Source of the DNA: Falsibacillus pallidus
GTDB lineage: Bacteria > Bacillota > Bacilli > Bacillales > DSM-25281
Assembly (NCBI RefSeq): GCF_003350505.1
Contig: NZ_QQAY01000014.1
Coordinates: forward strand, 24,001 to 81,667
Length of the DNA stretch: 57,667 bases
Direction: 5' to 3'
This document shows, piece by piece, positions 16,691-25,936 of this stretch (its first letter is position 1; every line of letters starts with the position of its first letter). The translations under genes were made by a program, and so were the position numbers. The notes below the pieces were generated by a model. That model saw only the letters and a program-made list of their open reading frames with translations. It made no database searches and was not told where the DNA came from.

Positions 16691-16731
16691 AAAGGACTGC
16701 CCGCTTATATATGCGGTACAGTCCTTTTTTT
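16691..16731. terminator. Bidirectional terminator between MFS and the EAL gene
   Basis: AAAGGACTG/CAGTCCTTT stem with an inner CGC/GCG pairing and T7 on the plus strand. Confidence 0.85.
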
Positions 16732-16735
16732 CGTG

Positions 16736-18172
16736 TTATTTAGCAGCAAAATGTTCCTCTGCACTTGTTTCGACAAAGCTGCAATCCGGAATCAGCGGAT
16801 TCTTCCTCAACTGGATTTGAAGATGGTTCAAAAGAGGCAAGAGCTTTTCTCTATCTTTTTCATCCAATTGAAACTCAAATCCGTAGCGGCAAACCCCTTG
16901 ATGCAAGTCCTCAGACCACACGATGGTCCCTTTGAAGCGGACGGTGTGTCCAAATATTTCAGCCTCTATGGCTAGAATGATATCATTTCGAACCGGTAGA
17001 TTAATAGAAGAAGCAAACCGAAGCCCGCCTGGCCCAATATTTTCAATCAATATCTCCGTTGTACCCAACCGCACCTTTTTATGGTTGATTTCAATGATGG
17101 TCATATTGGCAGCAAGCGGATATTGAAACGACACCCGGAAAAACTTTCGCTTGGATTTATTAAGGTTCTTCTGTTTTTCAACAACCGGTTTGATGATTTT
17201 TTTCTTAAGTTTCTCTGCAAATTCCTTATGATCTACCGGCCTGCTGAATAGGAATCCCTGTATTTGATCACATTGCTTTTTCTTCATTCTTTCGAGGTGG
17301 CTTATCTGCTCTACCCCTTCAGCTACTACATTCATATTCAAGGCATGGGCCAAATTAATGAGGTTAGCCGCAATCGCCTGGTCTTCCGGATTAGTATCCA
17401 GGTTTTGAATAAAGGAGCGGTCGATTTTCAAGGTATCGAATTTAAACTTCTTTAAATATGTCAACGACGAATACCCTGTGCCGAAGTCATCCAATACAAG
17501 CTTGATTCCCAAATCTCTCAGCTGCTCCAAGGTCCGGAATACGGCATCATGATATTGGATCATGGTGCTTTCGGTAATCTCTATTTCAATGAAGCTTGAG
17601 TCAATTTGATATTTTTCCAACGTCGCTTGGATGGCCTCGGTCAAATTATTGCGCAGGAACCGATTTGCTGACACATTGACAGATACCGGTACAATTTGTA
17701 TTCCTTCTTCCTGCCATTTTGACAGCTGTGCACAGACCTCATCAAGAACCCAGTCCCCAATATCAATAATCAAACCAGATTCCTCAGCAAGCGGGATGAA
17801 TTCTCCCGGTGATATGATGCCCCATTCCGGGTGGCTCCACCTGATCAGCGCCTCTGCTGCAACGATCTTCCCTGTTGTGGTTTCCACACGGGGCTGATAG
17901 TGCAGGAAGAATTGATTTTCCTGGAGGGCCGTCCTCATATCCTTTTCAAGGGAGTACTGTTTAAAGGATTCCACGTTCATGGAAGAATGATAGACCTGTA
18001 CGGTATTTTTCCCTAGCTGCTTCGCGTGGTATAGCGCCGCATCGGCATGTTTCAGAATGGAATCAGCGTCATTGCCGTCCTCTGGGTACTGGCTGATTCC
18101 GATGCTGGTGGTGACATGAAGTTCATAGTCCTGTATAAAGTAAGGCTCCTGGATGGCTTCCCTATGGACCAA
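16736..18172 (-). CDS. C-terminal part of PAS-GGDEF-EAL-PilZ protein (GGDEF end, EAL, PilZ), after frameshift
   Basis: This frame carries the last third of a GGDEF domain (TSIGISQYPEDG), a complete EAL phosphodiesterase domain and a C-terminal PilZ domain. EAL motifs present include EALIRWSHP, VNVSANRF, EITEST, DDFGTGYSSL and AEGVEQ, so c-di-GMP hydrolysis looks possible. PilZ shows KRKFFRV and ENIGPGGLRF, a c-di-GMP binding signature. The only upstream start is a TTG with no SD inside the GGDEF domain. It is therefore most likely the second half of the gene that begins at 20052, cut off by a 1-nt deletion near 18166-18176. An independent small EAL protein is possible but less likely. Confidence 0.8.
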   Translation of the reverse strand: MVHREAIQEPYFIQDYELHVTTSIGISQYPEDGNDADSILKHADAALYHAKQLGKNTVQVYHSSMNVESFKQYSLEKDMRTALQENQFFLHYQPRVETTTGKIVAAEALIRWSHPEWGIISPGEFIPLAEESGLIIDIGDWVLDEVCAQLSKWQEEGIQIVPVSVNVSANRFLRNNLTEAIQATLEKYQIDSSFIEIEITESTMIQYHDAVFRTLEQLRDLGIKLVLDDFGTGYSSLTYLKKFKFDTLKIDRSFIQNLDTNPEDQAIAANLINLAHALNMNVVAEGVEQISHLERMKKKQCDQIQGFLFSRPVDHKEFAEKLKKKIIKPVVEKQKNLNKSKRKFFRVSFQYPLAANMTIIEINHKKVRLGTTEILIENIGPGGLRFASSINLPVRNDIILAIEAEIFGHTVRFKGTIVWSEDLHQGVCRYGFEFQLDEKDREKLLPLLNHLQIQLRKNPLIPDCSFVETSAEEHFAAK

Positions 18173-20052
18173 CCCGCCTTGATTGCGTCATCTAAATCCT
18201 CTGGCTCTTTCAGGAGGACGGAAAACTCATCTCCGGCCATTCTCGATATAAACATTTGCTGATTCGAATGGGTCCTCAATCTATTGGCCACTTCTATCAA
18301 AAGTTCGTCCCCGATGGTATGTCCCAACGTGTCGTTGATATGCTTGAACCTGTCTAAGTCTAAATAGAGAATCGCAAAAGAAGGGCACTCCTCAATCAGC
18401 AGCTTCAATTCCTCATCGAACTTCCTTCTATTCGGAAGATCCGTCAGATAGTCGTGGTGGGCCAAATGATTCATGACTTCCTGGTTTCTTTTTTGTTCTG
18501 TAATATCCGTCGTGATTCCATCAATTCTTAGGAACTGTCCCTCTTCAATGATCGGGATGATGCTCGCTTCTATCCATCTGATTTCGCCGGTCGAATGAAA
18601 GATTCGACACTGTTTCTTTACGGTCTTCCCTTGTTTCATCTGTTTAAATTCATTTTTTATGGCAAGGAAATCCTCAGGATAAATTGCATTCATCAACTGT
18701 TCGATGCATTCTTCGAAATAGCTCGCAGGATAGCCAAATATGTTCTCAACACCCTTTGAACAGAATAAGACCCTAGGTTCCAGGATATCGATTGACCATA
18801 TGGCCACATCCAGATTGTTGTAGATATTGCGGAATTGCTTTTCGCTTTCCACCAGCTTTTTCTCCGCATATCTGCGCTCAGTGATATCATGGATGGTTCC
18901 GATGATTCTTGAAATCTCGCCGGAGGGCTTCAAAAGGATATCCGACTGCTGATGGACAATCCTGACTTCATCGTCCATTCGGATGATTTTATACTCAATG
19001 CTGAAGCTTTTACGGTTTTTTATCGCCTGCTGAAAGATGCTGATGAATCTCATCCGGTCTGAAGGATGGATGAATTCCAAGTATGTTTCATAGGAAGCCT
19101 TAAACTCTGCATGGGGGTTCATTCCAAAAATCTTATACATTTGAAGGGACCAATAAGCTTCATTTGCTTCATAATCGTAGTCCCAGCTGCCGATGTTCGC
19201 CATCTTCTGGGCATGTACAAGGCTGTCTTGGACTTTGTGAAGTGCTTCTTCCTGCGCTCTTGATCTTGTGATATCCTTGGCAATTCCAAATACCCCGACG
19301 ATTTTCCCGTCCATCATCATCGGAATGTTTGTAATGTTGACGGCAACCCTCTGCCCGTTTTTATGGATTCCGACTGAATTATAATTCTGTGGCGACCCTT
19401 CAGCAGCTTTAGCAAAGCATTCATTCGTATAGTCGAGATACTCTTCCGCTACCAGGCTGTGGAATGAATAGGCCAATTCTTCCCTCGAATAGCCGAGGAA
19501 TCGGCATAAAGAGTCATTGCAGTCGACAAAAGCACCATCCAACCCTAATAAATAGACGGCATCCGGATGATTTTCAAATAATGATCGATACTTCTGTTCA
19601 TTCAAGTCGAGCTCTTTTTTCAAGTTTTCTTCTTCTGTAATATTTTTCGAGATTCCAATCGCTCCAACCACTTCCCCTTCGTCCGTAATGGGGATGGTGA
19701 TGCAATTGACCAAAATCGGATCTCCGCTTTTTGCTTTGATGGCAAATATGGAGTTCTGCGTTTTCCCTTTAAGGACACGATTGAAAAGCTCCATGGAAGT
19801 ATCCAGATACTCTTCTACGACGAAAGGGATAAAACTTTCGCCGATCATGTCCTTTTTACTGTACCCGGTTGTCTTAGAAGTGGCTTCGTTAATATTTAAA
19901 ATCGTTCCGTCCCGATCCAAGATGAAAGTCAAATCAATATGATTGTTGAACAATGCTTCATATACCTTTTTATCATTGATGCTAAGGCTTGGAAGATTAG
20001 CTGATTCCATTGAATCTTCTTTTTGTCTTGAAAAAAAAGCAGAAATTTTCAT
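18052..20052 (-). CDS. N-terminal part of PAS-GGDEF-EAL-PilZ protein, frameshifted in GGDEF
   Basis: The intact start (ATG 20052, AAGGAAG SD) leads into four PAS domains (about 25-140, 150-265, 290-410, 415-530) and a GGDEF domain with LTDLPNRRKFDEEL and RMAGDEF. The signature reads AGDEF rather than GGDEF. After about residue 628 the frame departs from the family and ends with unrelated residues, while the expected continuation (VHREAIQEPY...) is found one frame over. Rejoined, the protein would have about 1100 residues and act as a multi-sensor c-di-GMP enzyme. A sequencing error, a pseudogene or an on/off phase state are all possible. Confidence 0.85.
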   Translation of the reverse strand: MKISAFFSRQKEDSMESANLPSLSINDKKVYEALFNNHIDLTFILDRDGTILNINEATSKTTGYSKKDMIGESFIPFVVEEYLDTSMELFNRVLKGKTQNSIFAIKAKSGDPILVNCITIPITDEGEVVGAIGISKNITEEENLKKELDLNEQKYRSLFENHPDAVYLLGLDGAFVDCNDSLCRFLGYSREELAYSFHSLVAEEYLDYTNECFAKAAEGSPQNYNSVGIHKNGQRVAVNITNIPMMMDGKIVGVFGIAKDITRSRAQEEALHKVQDSLVHAQKMANIGSWDYDYEANEAYWSLQMYKIFGMNPHAEFKASYETYLEFIHPSDRMRFISIFQQAIKNRKSFSIEYKIIRMDDEVRIVHQQSDILLKPSGEISRIIGTIHDITERRYAEKKLVESEKQFRNIYNNLDVAIWSIDILEPRVLFCSKGVENIFGYPASYFEECIEQLMNAIYPEDFLAIKNEFKQMKQGKTVKKQCRIFHSTGEIRWIEASIIPIIEEGQFLRIDGITTDITEQKRNQEVMNHLAHHDYLTDLPNRRKFDEELKLLIEECPSFAILYLDLDRFKHINDTLGHTIGDELLIEVANRLRTHSNQQMFISRMAGDEFSVLLKEPEDLDDAIKAGWSIGKPSRSLTLYRTMNFMSPPASESASTQRTAMTLIPF

Positions 20053-20196
20053 CGTTCATCTTCCTTTGCATGATTATCGTCCCTCTTGAACCCTGGTGAT
20101 TAATACCTATAAATCAATCATATTATATGAATCATAGCAAAAAATGTCGAAACTTGGAATATAAATCCTAGTAATATATTACATTTGACTTAATTT

Positions 20197-20221
20197 GTTT
20201 GATTATTCCAGTAAAGGGAAT
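20197..20221 (+). promoter_or_regulatory. Candidate SigB-type promoter
   Basis: GTTTGA (20197-20202), 13-nt spacer, GGGAAT (20216-20221), about 31 bp before the ATG of the small gene. Spacing and both boxes fit the general stress SigB consensus GTTTAA-N12-15-GGGTAT with two mismatches. Confidence 0.45.
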
Positions 20222-20251
20222 AGTCTAGAAATAACTAATTGAGGTGATTCC

Positions 20252-20443
20252 ATGTTTAATACGACATTCAGCGAAACCTATGTTGCTTCCTATTTAAAGA
20301 CGAAAATGAAAGAGTTCGAGGATAAGGTGAAGGAGGACGGCCTCAGCAGCGAGGAGCGAATCAAGATCGATGGGAAAATGGAAGCCTACCAGGAATTCCT
20401 GGATCATTTTGAACTGGATCGATATGAACTGAAAGAAGATTAA
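20252..20443 (+). CDS. Small acidic hypothetical protein, 63 residues
   Basis: Soluble, highly charged, predicted all-helical product beginning MFNTTFSETYVASYLKTKMK. GAGGTG precedes the ATG at optimal spacing and a Rho-independent terminator follows the stop, so it is a self-contained unit. The possible SigB promoter suggests a stress-induced gene. Family not recognised. Confidence 0.75.
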   Translation: MFNTTFSETYVASYLKTKMKEFEDKVKEDGLSSEERIKIDGKMEAYQEFLDHFELDRYELKED

Positions 20444-20448
20444 AAAAT

Positions 20449-20500
20449 AAGGATCGGCGGGGCGCTCTGATTAGCGAGCTTACCCGGCGATCCTTTTTTT
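20449..20500. terminator. Bidirectional terminator between the small gene and potD
   Basis: AAGGATCG-CGGG pairs with CCCG-CGATCCTT, followed by T7; serves both convergent genes. Confidence 0.88.
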
Positions 20501-20521
20501 GTTTGTCTAGTTTCCGCTTTT

Positions 20522-21595
20522 CTACTTACCATGCATCTTAAACTCAAGGAACAGCTCGTTGTAGTGAGCGAGCATTTTCTTTCCGAGGTTTTCGTAGACT
20601 TCCAGTTTGTCGGTCATGTCGTCTGTTGGATAGAAGCGTGTATCCGAGGAGACATCTTTTGGAAGGTATGTTAATGCCTTCGCGTTTGGCGTGGAGTATC
20701 CGACGTAGTCCGCATTTTGCGCTGCGTGCTTCGGATCGAGCATGAAGTTGATAAACTCATGCGCTCCTTTCACATTTTTGGCTGTCTTCGGAATGACCAT
20801 ATTGTCAAACCAAAGATTTGTCCCTTCCTTCGGGAGCACGTAGTCCAGTTTATCATTTTCATACATGATCTCGGCTGCGTCGCCGGACCAAACAACGCCA
20901 ACGGCCGCTTCTTCGTTAGCCAGGAGCATCTTTATTTCATCTCCGACAATGGCTTTGATATTCGGTGTCAGCTTATCAAGCTTGTGTTTTGCTTCTTGCA
21001 GATGCTTTTCATTTGTATCATTCAAGGAGTAGTGAAGGCTGTTAAGTCCCATCCCCATGACTTCGCGGGCTCCATCCACGAGCAGGATTTGGTTCTTGAG
21101 ATCCTTATCCCACAAGTCATTCCAGGAAGTGATTTTCTTGCCCCCCAGCATATCAGGATTGTAGACAATCCCGACCGTTCCCCAGAAGTAAGGAACAGAA
21201 TATTTATTATCCGGATCGAAAGACAGGTCCATGAACTTAGGATTGATGTATTTCAAGTTTGGCAGTTTGGACTTGTCGATCGGCAGAAGCAGATGCTCTC
21301 CATTCATTTTTTCAATCGCATATTCAGAAGGGACGGCTACATCGTAAGTGGTCCCACCCTGCTGGATTTTAGTCATCATTGCTTCATTGGAATCAAATGT
21401 CTGGTAAATGACCTTCATTCCCGATTCCTTCTCAAATTCTTTAATCAAATCCGGGTCGATATAGTCTCCCCAGTTGTAGATCGTCAATGTATTTTTGCCG
21501 CCGTATCCTTCAGAAGAATTCAATTTATCGACGAGCAGAATGAGTGCGCCGGAAATGAGGAGGATCGCTATAAATACACGCATCAGCTGCTTCAT
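20522..21595 (-). CDS. potD: Spermidine/putrescine ABC transporter substrate-binding protein
   Basis: A 357-residue extracytoplasmic binding protein. The N-terminal hydrophobic signal (VFIAILLISGALILLVD) lacks an obvious lipobox cysteine, so it may be an anchored rather than lipidated form. PotD-type sequence begins LTIYNWGDYIDPDLIKEFEKE, with MVIPKTAKN near the C-terminal lobe. Last gene of potR-like/potABCD; its ATG overlaps the potC stop as ATGA, showing translational coupling. Confidence 0.93.
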   Translation of the reverse strand: MKQLMRVFIAILLISGALILLVDKLNSSEGYGGKNTLTIYNWGDYIDPDLIKEFEKESGMKVIYQTFDSNEAMMTKIQQGGTTYDVAVPSEYAIEKMNGEHLLLPIDKSKLPNLKYINPKFMDLSFDPDNKYSVPYFWGTVGIVYNPDMLGGKKITSWNDLWDKDLKNQILLVDGAREVMGMGLNSLHYSLNDTNEKHLQEAKHKLDKLTPNIKAIVGDEIKMLLANEEAAVGVVWSGDAAEIMYENDKLDYVLPKEGTNLWFDNMVIPKTAKNVKGAHEFINFMLDPKHAAQNADYVGYSTPNAKALTYLPKDVSSDTRFYPTDDMTDKLEVYENLGKKMLAHYNELFLEFKMHGK

Positions 21596-22395
21596 TTTCT
21601 AACCCCCATTCTTCCCGCTTTCATATTCCGCTGATTAATGAAGTAGTAGCCCACGACCAATATCATCGTGAACAAGAAGATCAGCGTCGACAACGCATTG
21701 ATTGTCAATGAGATTCCTTGGCGTGCCATGGAATAGATTTCAACCGACAAGGTAGAGAATCCATTTCCGGTCACAAAGAATGTGACAGCAAAATCGTCCA
21801 GGGAGTAGGTCAATGCCATGAAGAATCCTGCGAAGATCCCAGGAGTGATGTAAGGCAAAATGACCTTTGACAGGACATCCCAGCGGCTCGCGCCGAGATC
21901 CTTTGCTGCATCGATCAAGGATGAGCTCATTTCCTGCAGTTTCGGCAGGACCATGATGACGACAATCGGAACGCTGAAAGCAATATGTGAAAGGAGGACA
22001 GACATGAATCCAAGCTTCAGGCCGATCATCGTAAATAGGATTAGAAAAGATGCTCCGATAATGACATCGGGGCTGACAATCAAGACATTGTTAAAAGATA
22101 ATAGCGTATTTTTCGTTTGATTCTTTTTCACATTGGCAATTGCAATTGCCCCGATGACACCCAAGATGGTAGAAATCGCAGCCGACAACAGAGCAATGAT
22201 CAATGTATTAAGTACAATGATGAACAAACGTGTATCATGAAAGACTTCTTTGTACCATTCCCATGTGAAACCTTTGAAATCATGCATGGTTCCCCCGCTG
22301 TTGAAGGAATAATACATCAGATAAAAGATCGGGGCGTATAAAATGATAAAGACCGCTGCCAGATAGACGTTTGCAAGTTTTCCGTTTTTTCTCAT
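21592..22395 (-). CDS. potC: Spermidine/putrescine ABC transporter permease
   Basis: Permease of about 267 residues with six membrane segments and the EAA coupling loop LIDAAKDLGASRWDVLSKVILP. ATG 22395 lies 1 nt beyond the potB stop, with its SD within potB. The PotB/PotC heterodimer forms the membrane channel. Confidence 0.92.
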   Translation of the reverse strand: MRKNGKLANVYLAAVFIILYAPIFYLMYYSFNSGGTMHDFKGFTWEWYKEVFHDTRLFIIVLNTLIIALLSAAISTILGVIGAIAIANVKKNQTKNTLLSFNNVLIVSPDVIIGASFLILFTMIGLKLGFMSVLLSHIAFSVPIVVIMVLPKLQEMSSSLIDAAKDLGASRWDVLSKVILPYITPGIFAGFFMALTYSLDDFAVTFFVTGNGFSTLSVEIYSMARQGISLTINALSTLIFLFTMILVVGYYFINQRNMKAGRMGVRK

Positions 22396-22396
22396 T

Positions 22397-23194
22397 CTAC
22401 AGCCCTCTCTTTCTGCTGCCTGTGATGACCATGATGACAACCATGATAATAATCAGGAACACCGCGATTGTGGAACCCATTCCCCAATCCATTGTCACAA
22501 GGAAATGCTGCTCAATTGCGGTACCGAGAGTGATGACCCGGTTGCCGGCAATAAGCCTTGTGAGCATGAAAAGAGAAAGGGCCGGAATGAATACTGCCTG
22601 GCATCCTGATTTGACTCCATCAAGCGTCAGCGGGAATATCACTTTCTTGAACGTCGTCCATGCACTTGCCCCTAAATCCCGTGATGCAGAGATTAAGGAT
22701 GGATTCATTTCTTCAAGTGCGTTATAGATTGGTAAAATCATAAACGGTATAAAAATATAGACCGAAACAAAAATGAAACTGAAATCAGTGAACAAAATTT
22801 GTTTTGTGCCGATTCCAACAGCTTCCAAAAACGCATTCGCCGCTCCATATGTTCCGAATATCCCGATGAATGCATATGCCTTTAACAGCAAGTTGATCCA
22901 AGATGGAAGAATGATCAATAGAAGCCATAGCTGCTTATGCTTCGTCTTTGTCAGGATATAGGCAGCCGGGTACGCAATCAACAGGGAAAAGGCAGTAATT
23001 AAAAATGCATACCAAAAGGAGCTTATCGTCATTTTCATATAAACAGGCGTAAAGAATTTTTGATAGTTTTCGAAGCTAAAATCCCCTTCGATGTTGAAGA
23101 AGGAATAATAGACAATCAATAGGATCGGAGCTGCGACAAACAATATAATCCAGAATACATAAGGAATCAGATAGACGTTTCTCGTTTTGCTCAT
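22397..23194 (-). CDS. potB: Spermidine/putrescine ABC transporter permease
   Basis: A 265-residue permease with six membrane segments and EAA loop [22 protein letters not shown]. Its ATG overlaps the potA stop (ATGA), so translation is coupled. Partner of PotC. Confidence 0.92.
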   Translation of the reverse strand: MSKTRNVYLIPYVFWIILFVAAPILLIVYYSFFNIEGDFSFENYQKFFTPVYMKMTISSFWYAFLITAFSLLIAYPAAYILTKTKHKQLWLLLIILPSWINLLLKAYAFIGIFGTYGAANAFLEAVGIGTKQILFTDFSFIFVSVYIFIPFMILPIYNALEEMNPSLISASRDLGASAWTTFKKVIFPLTLDGVKSGCQAVFIPALSLFMLTRLIAGNRVITLGTAIEQHFLVTMDWGMGSTIAVFLIIIMVVIMVITGSRKRGL

Positions 23195-24291
23195 TTTGAG
23201 GCTCCTTCTTGATAGCCTTCAAGGCGTCTGTCAAAGTCCTCTTCTGATTCATTGAATCGCATAACGTGGATGGCTTCAGGTTCGAAATATAGTCCGATCT
23301 TCGTACCGACAACCGCTTTTTTCGTTGAATGGACAAGCCACTCATTGCCGGCATCATCGAACCCGCAGATTTCGTAGTGAACGCCGCGGAACAATTGAGA
23401 ATCCACACGTACTTCAAGCTTGCCTTGTTCCGGTTTTGTGATCTCTAAATCTTCCGGGCGGATGACGATTTCAATCGATTCGTTTGCCTGAAGCCCCTTG
23501 TCCACACATTCGAATTGCTTCCCGACGAACTCAACAAGGTAGTCATTCACCATTTTCCCAGAAACGATATTCGACTCCCCAATGAAATCAGCCACAAAAC
23601 GGTTGATCGGCTCATCGTAGATATCGATAGGTGTACCGCTTTGCTGAATGACCCCTTCATTCATAACAAAGATTTCATCCGACATCGCAAGGGCCTCTTC
23701 CTGATCATGCGTGACGAAGATGAACGTGATGCCGAGTCTGCGCTGCAGCTCCCTCAATTCATACTGCATTTCCGTACGCAGCTTCAAATCCAGTGCTGAC
23801 AGCGGTTCATCCAAAAGGATTACTTCCGGCTCGTTTACAATGGCACGGGCAATCGCGACACGCTGTCTCTGCCCGCCGGACATTTCATTGATTTCTCTTG
23901 TTTCATAGCCTTCCAAGTTGACGAAGCGAAGCGCTTCACGGACTTTTTCCTGAATCTGTGCATTCTTCATTTTCTTGATGCGAAGTCCGAATGCAACATT
24001 TTCAAATACATTTAAATGAGGAAACAGTGCATAGTCCTGGAACACAGTATTGACCTGTCTTTTGTTAGCCGGCAATTGATTTACTTTTTTGCCATTGATA
24101 TAGATCGTTCCTTCAGTAGGCTCCATAAATCCTGCAATTAAACGTAAAATAGTTGTTTTCCCACACCCTGAAGGTCCGAGGAGTGTATGGAATTTCCCTT
24201 TTTCTATTTCAAAGCTGACATCTCTCAATACAGTTGTTTCATCAAATTTCTTTGTCACATTTTCAAAACGAATAATCGTCTGCTCTTCCAC
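23191..24291 (-). CDS. potA: Spermidine/putrescine ABC transporter ATP-binding protein
   Basis: A 366-residue importer ATPase. Walker A GPSGCGKT is at about 39-46, the signature is [15 protein letters not shown], Walker B is [12 protein letters not shown], the switch His lies in FVTHDQEEA, and a C-terminal TOBE-type domain occupies about 280-350. First transport gene of the operon, 19 bp after the stop of the regulator gene. Confidence 0.95.
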   Translation of the reverse strand: MEEQTIIRFENVTKKFDETTVLRDVSFEIEKGKFHTLLGPSGCGKTTILRLIAGFMEPTEGTIYINGKKVNQLPANKRQVNTVFQDYALFPHLNVFENVAFGLRIKKMKNAQIQEKVREALRFVNLEGYETREINEMSGGQRQRVAIARAIVNEPEVILLDEPLSALDLKLRTEMQYELRELQRRLGITFIFVTHDQEEALAMSDEIFVMNEGVIQQSGTPIDIYDEPINRFVADFIGESNIVSGKMVNDYLVEFVGKQFECVDKGLQANESIEIVIRPEDLEITKPEQGKLEVRVDSQLFRGVHYEICGFDDAGNEWLVHSTKKAVVGTKIGLYFEPEAIHVMRFNESEEDFDRRLEGYQEGASK

Positions 24292-24310
24292 TCATTCCCA
24301 CTCCCTAAAG

Positions 24311-24853
24311 TTATAAATAAGATTGTGTTGCGGCAATTAAAACTTTTGAGGTCCCATGATGGGCATTAATGAATTGGTGCTCATCAGAGGCCAGATAATA
24401 AATCGATTCACCCTGTTTGGCATGAAAGAATGTATTCCCGACCCGAACGGAGATCTTCCCCTCAAGCACGTAGGCAAATGTTTCCGATAAAGAAGGAGGA
24501 AAAGCTTTAAATTCCCCATTGTCCTGGAGTGTTAAAATGATGGGCTCCATTTCCTTTTCATTGGATTCCGGCACAAGCCATTGAATTCGATAGCCTTTTT
24601 CATCATCCCAATACTCAGTTTGATCTTCTTCGTGGTAAACGACTTTTTGATCCGCTACATCTTCATCAAAGAAGTCCTTTGGAGAACAGCCCAGCACTTC
24701 CAAAATACTAAAGAACGTATCAATGGACGGTGAACTGAGGTCTCTTTCAAGCTGCGAAATATACCCCTTGCTCAAATCGGTCCTTTCCCCCAGTTCCTCT
24801 TGGGTAAGCCCTTTTTTCACCCTTAAGTTTTTAATTTTCTTCCCTATTTTCAT
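24311..24853 (-). CDS. XRE-cupin transcriptional regulator of the pot operon (PuuR-like)
   Basis: About 180 residues: an N-terminal XRE helix-turn-helix (about 5-60, LTQEELGERTDLSKGYISQLERD) and a C-terminal cupin (about 110-175, FAYVLEGKISVRVGNTFFHAKQGESIYY). This architecture is shared with PuuR and other polyamine-responsive regulators. ATG 24853 with AGAGGT SD is preferred over the longer frame. It heads the potABCD operon, so it probably senses polyamine and controls its own transcription. Two palindromes upstream are candidate operators. Confidence 0.88.
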   Translation of the reverse strand: MKIGKKIKNLRVKKGLTQEELGERTDLSKGYISQLERDLSSPSIDTFFSILEVLGCSPKDFFDEDVADQKVVYHEEDQTEYWDDEKGYRIQWLVPESNEKEMEPIILTLQDNGEFKAFPPSLSETFAYVLEGKISVRVGNTFFHAKQGESIYYLASDEHQFINAHHGTSKVLIAATQSYL

Positions 24854-24871
24854 GTCAGTACCTCTCTCACT

Positions 24872-24922
24872 GTTTAAAATAAGTAAACTCAAAGTGAAGA
24901 AAGTTTATTATTACGAAACTTT
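24872..24922. promoter_or_regulatory. Two palindromes upstream of the pot regulator, candidate operators
   Basis: GTTTA-N7-TAAAC (24872-24888) and AAAGTTT-N9-AAACTTT (24900-24922) lie 18-70 bp before the regulator start in an AT-rich promoter region. Both centre on an AGTTTA-like half site. Confidence 0.5.
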
Positions 24923-25030
24923 ATGTTTAATATAAATGCTAGTTCATTATACAAAAGTTGATTTTGATTTCCAACAATTTTTTATGGATTTTATGTGGGA
25001 ATTTTTAAGAAAAAGTGACGAAATATAATA

Positions 25031-25059
25031 TTGACAAATAAATAATTTTATGTTATAAT
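25031..25059 (+). promoter_or_regulatory. Consensus SigA promoter of the MBL hydrolase gene
   Basis: TTGACA (25031-25036), 17-nt spacer, TATAAT (25054-25059). A perfect match in both boxes, so the gene should be strongly expressed unless repressed. Confidence 0.9.
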
Positions 25060-25138
25060 TAAATATTTTACTATTGACTGCATTCTCCTTTTTCTTTATT
25101 CTATATTTTGTAGAAAGATGGAAGGGGCGAACGTTTAT

Positions 25139-25891
25139 ATGAAAATAGGAAATGGGATTGAAATGCTTGAAATATCCGCAGAAATGATGGGGGCTGTACA
25201 GACGATTCACCCTGTATTGATTTGGGATGACAATGAAGCTCTATTGATTGATACGGGTTTTCCTGGACAGCTTCCACTCTTTAAAGGAGCGTTTGAAAAA
25301 GCAGGCGTCCGGATGGATTCTCTTTCCACTATCCTCATTACCCATCAAGATATTGACCATATTGGCAGTCTTTCCGCTCTTCTTGATGAAGCAGAAAGAG
25401 CTATAAAGGTATTAGCCAGCAGCGTGGAACAGCCTTATATCCAAGGGGATAAACGATTACTGAAGATTACGGATGAGGCTATATCTAAAGTGGAAGCAAG
25501 TCTCCCTTCAGATATTCCCGAGCAATGGAAACAATCATTTATTTCTATTTTGAAAAATCCGCCGAAAGCTCCTGTCGACCGCGTTATAACGAAAGGAGAG
25601 GTGCTTGATATTGGAGGCGGATTGACCGTCCTCGCTACCCCGGGACATACTCCCGGACACATCAGCCTTTTCCATCATGCAAGCAAGACATTGATTGCCG
25701 GTGATGCTATGGTGGTGGAGAATGGAGAACTTCAAGGCCCTTCACCGGCCGTCACAATTGATATGAAGTCTGCCATGCTTTCGCTTAAGCAGCTGCTTGA
25801 ACTGGATATCGACAAAGTCATCTGCTACCACGGCGGTCTGTACGAAGGAAATATCCATAATAGAATCAAACAAATTCTTGAACAAAAATAA
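25139..25891 (+). CDS. MBL-fold metallo-hydrolase
   Basis: About 250 residues. Metallo-beta-lactamase fold motifs: LLIDTGFPG, the metal motif THQDIDHIGS, GHTPGHISLF and AGDAM. The metal motif reads HxDxDH where HxHxDH is usual, so one histidine ligand is replaced by Asp. Substrate unknown; likely an ester, thioester or lactone hydrolase. Start ATG 25139 has AAGGGG upstream (11-nt gap); ATG 25118 is the alternative. Driven by a consensus promoter and closed by a terminator. Confidence 0.87.
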   Translation: MKIGNGIEMLEISAEMMGAVQTIHPVLIWDDNEALLIDTGFPGQLPLFKGAFEKAGVRMDSLSTILITHQDIDHIGSLSALLDEAERAIKVLASSVEQPYIQGDKRLLKITDEAISKVEASLPSDIPEQWKQSFISILKNPPKAPVDRVITKGEVLDIGGGLTVLATPGHTPGHISLFHHASKTLIAGDAMVVENGELQGPSPAVTIDMKSAMLSLKQLLELDIDKVICYHGGLYEGNIHNRIKQILEQK

Positions 25892-25893
25892 AC

Positions 25894-25923
25894 AAAACCC
25901 CCGCCAATCACGACGGGGGTTTT
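25894..25923. terminator. Bidirectional terminator after MBL gene
   Basis: AAAACCCCCG/CGGGGGTTTT stem; shared with the convergent ferritin-like gene. Confidence 0.85.
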
Positions 25924-25936
25924 CGTCTGTTCTATT

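Noticed and set aside
20717-21634. 305-residue plus-strand ORF
   Set aside because: Lies antisense to potD, which has clear family motifs, and has no SD or recognisable domain.
24947-25210. 87-residue minus-strand ORF
   Set aside because: Very AT-rich, antisense to the MBL start and its consensus promoter.
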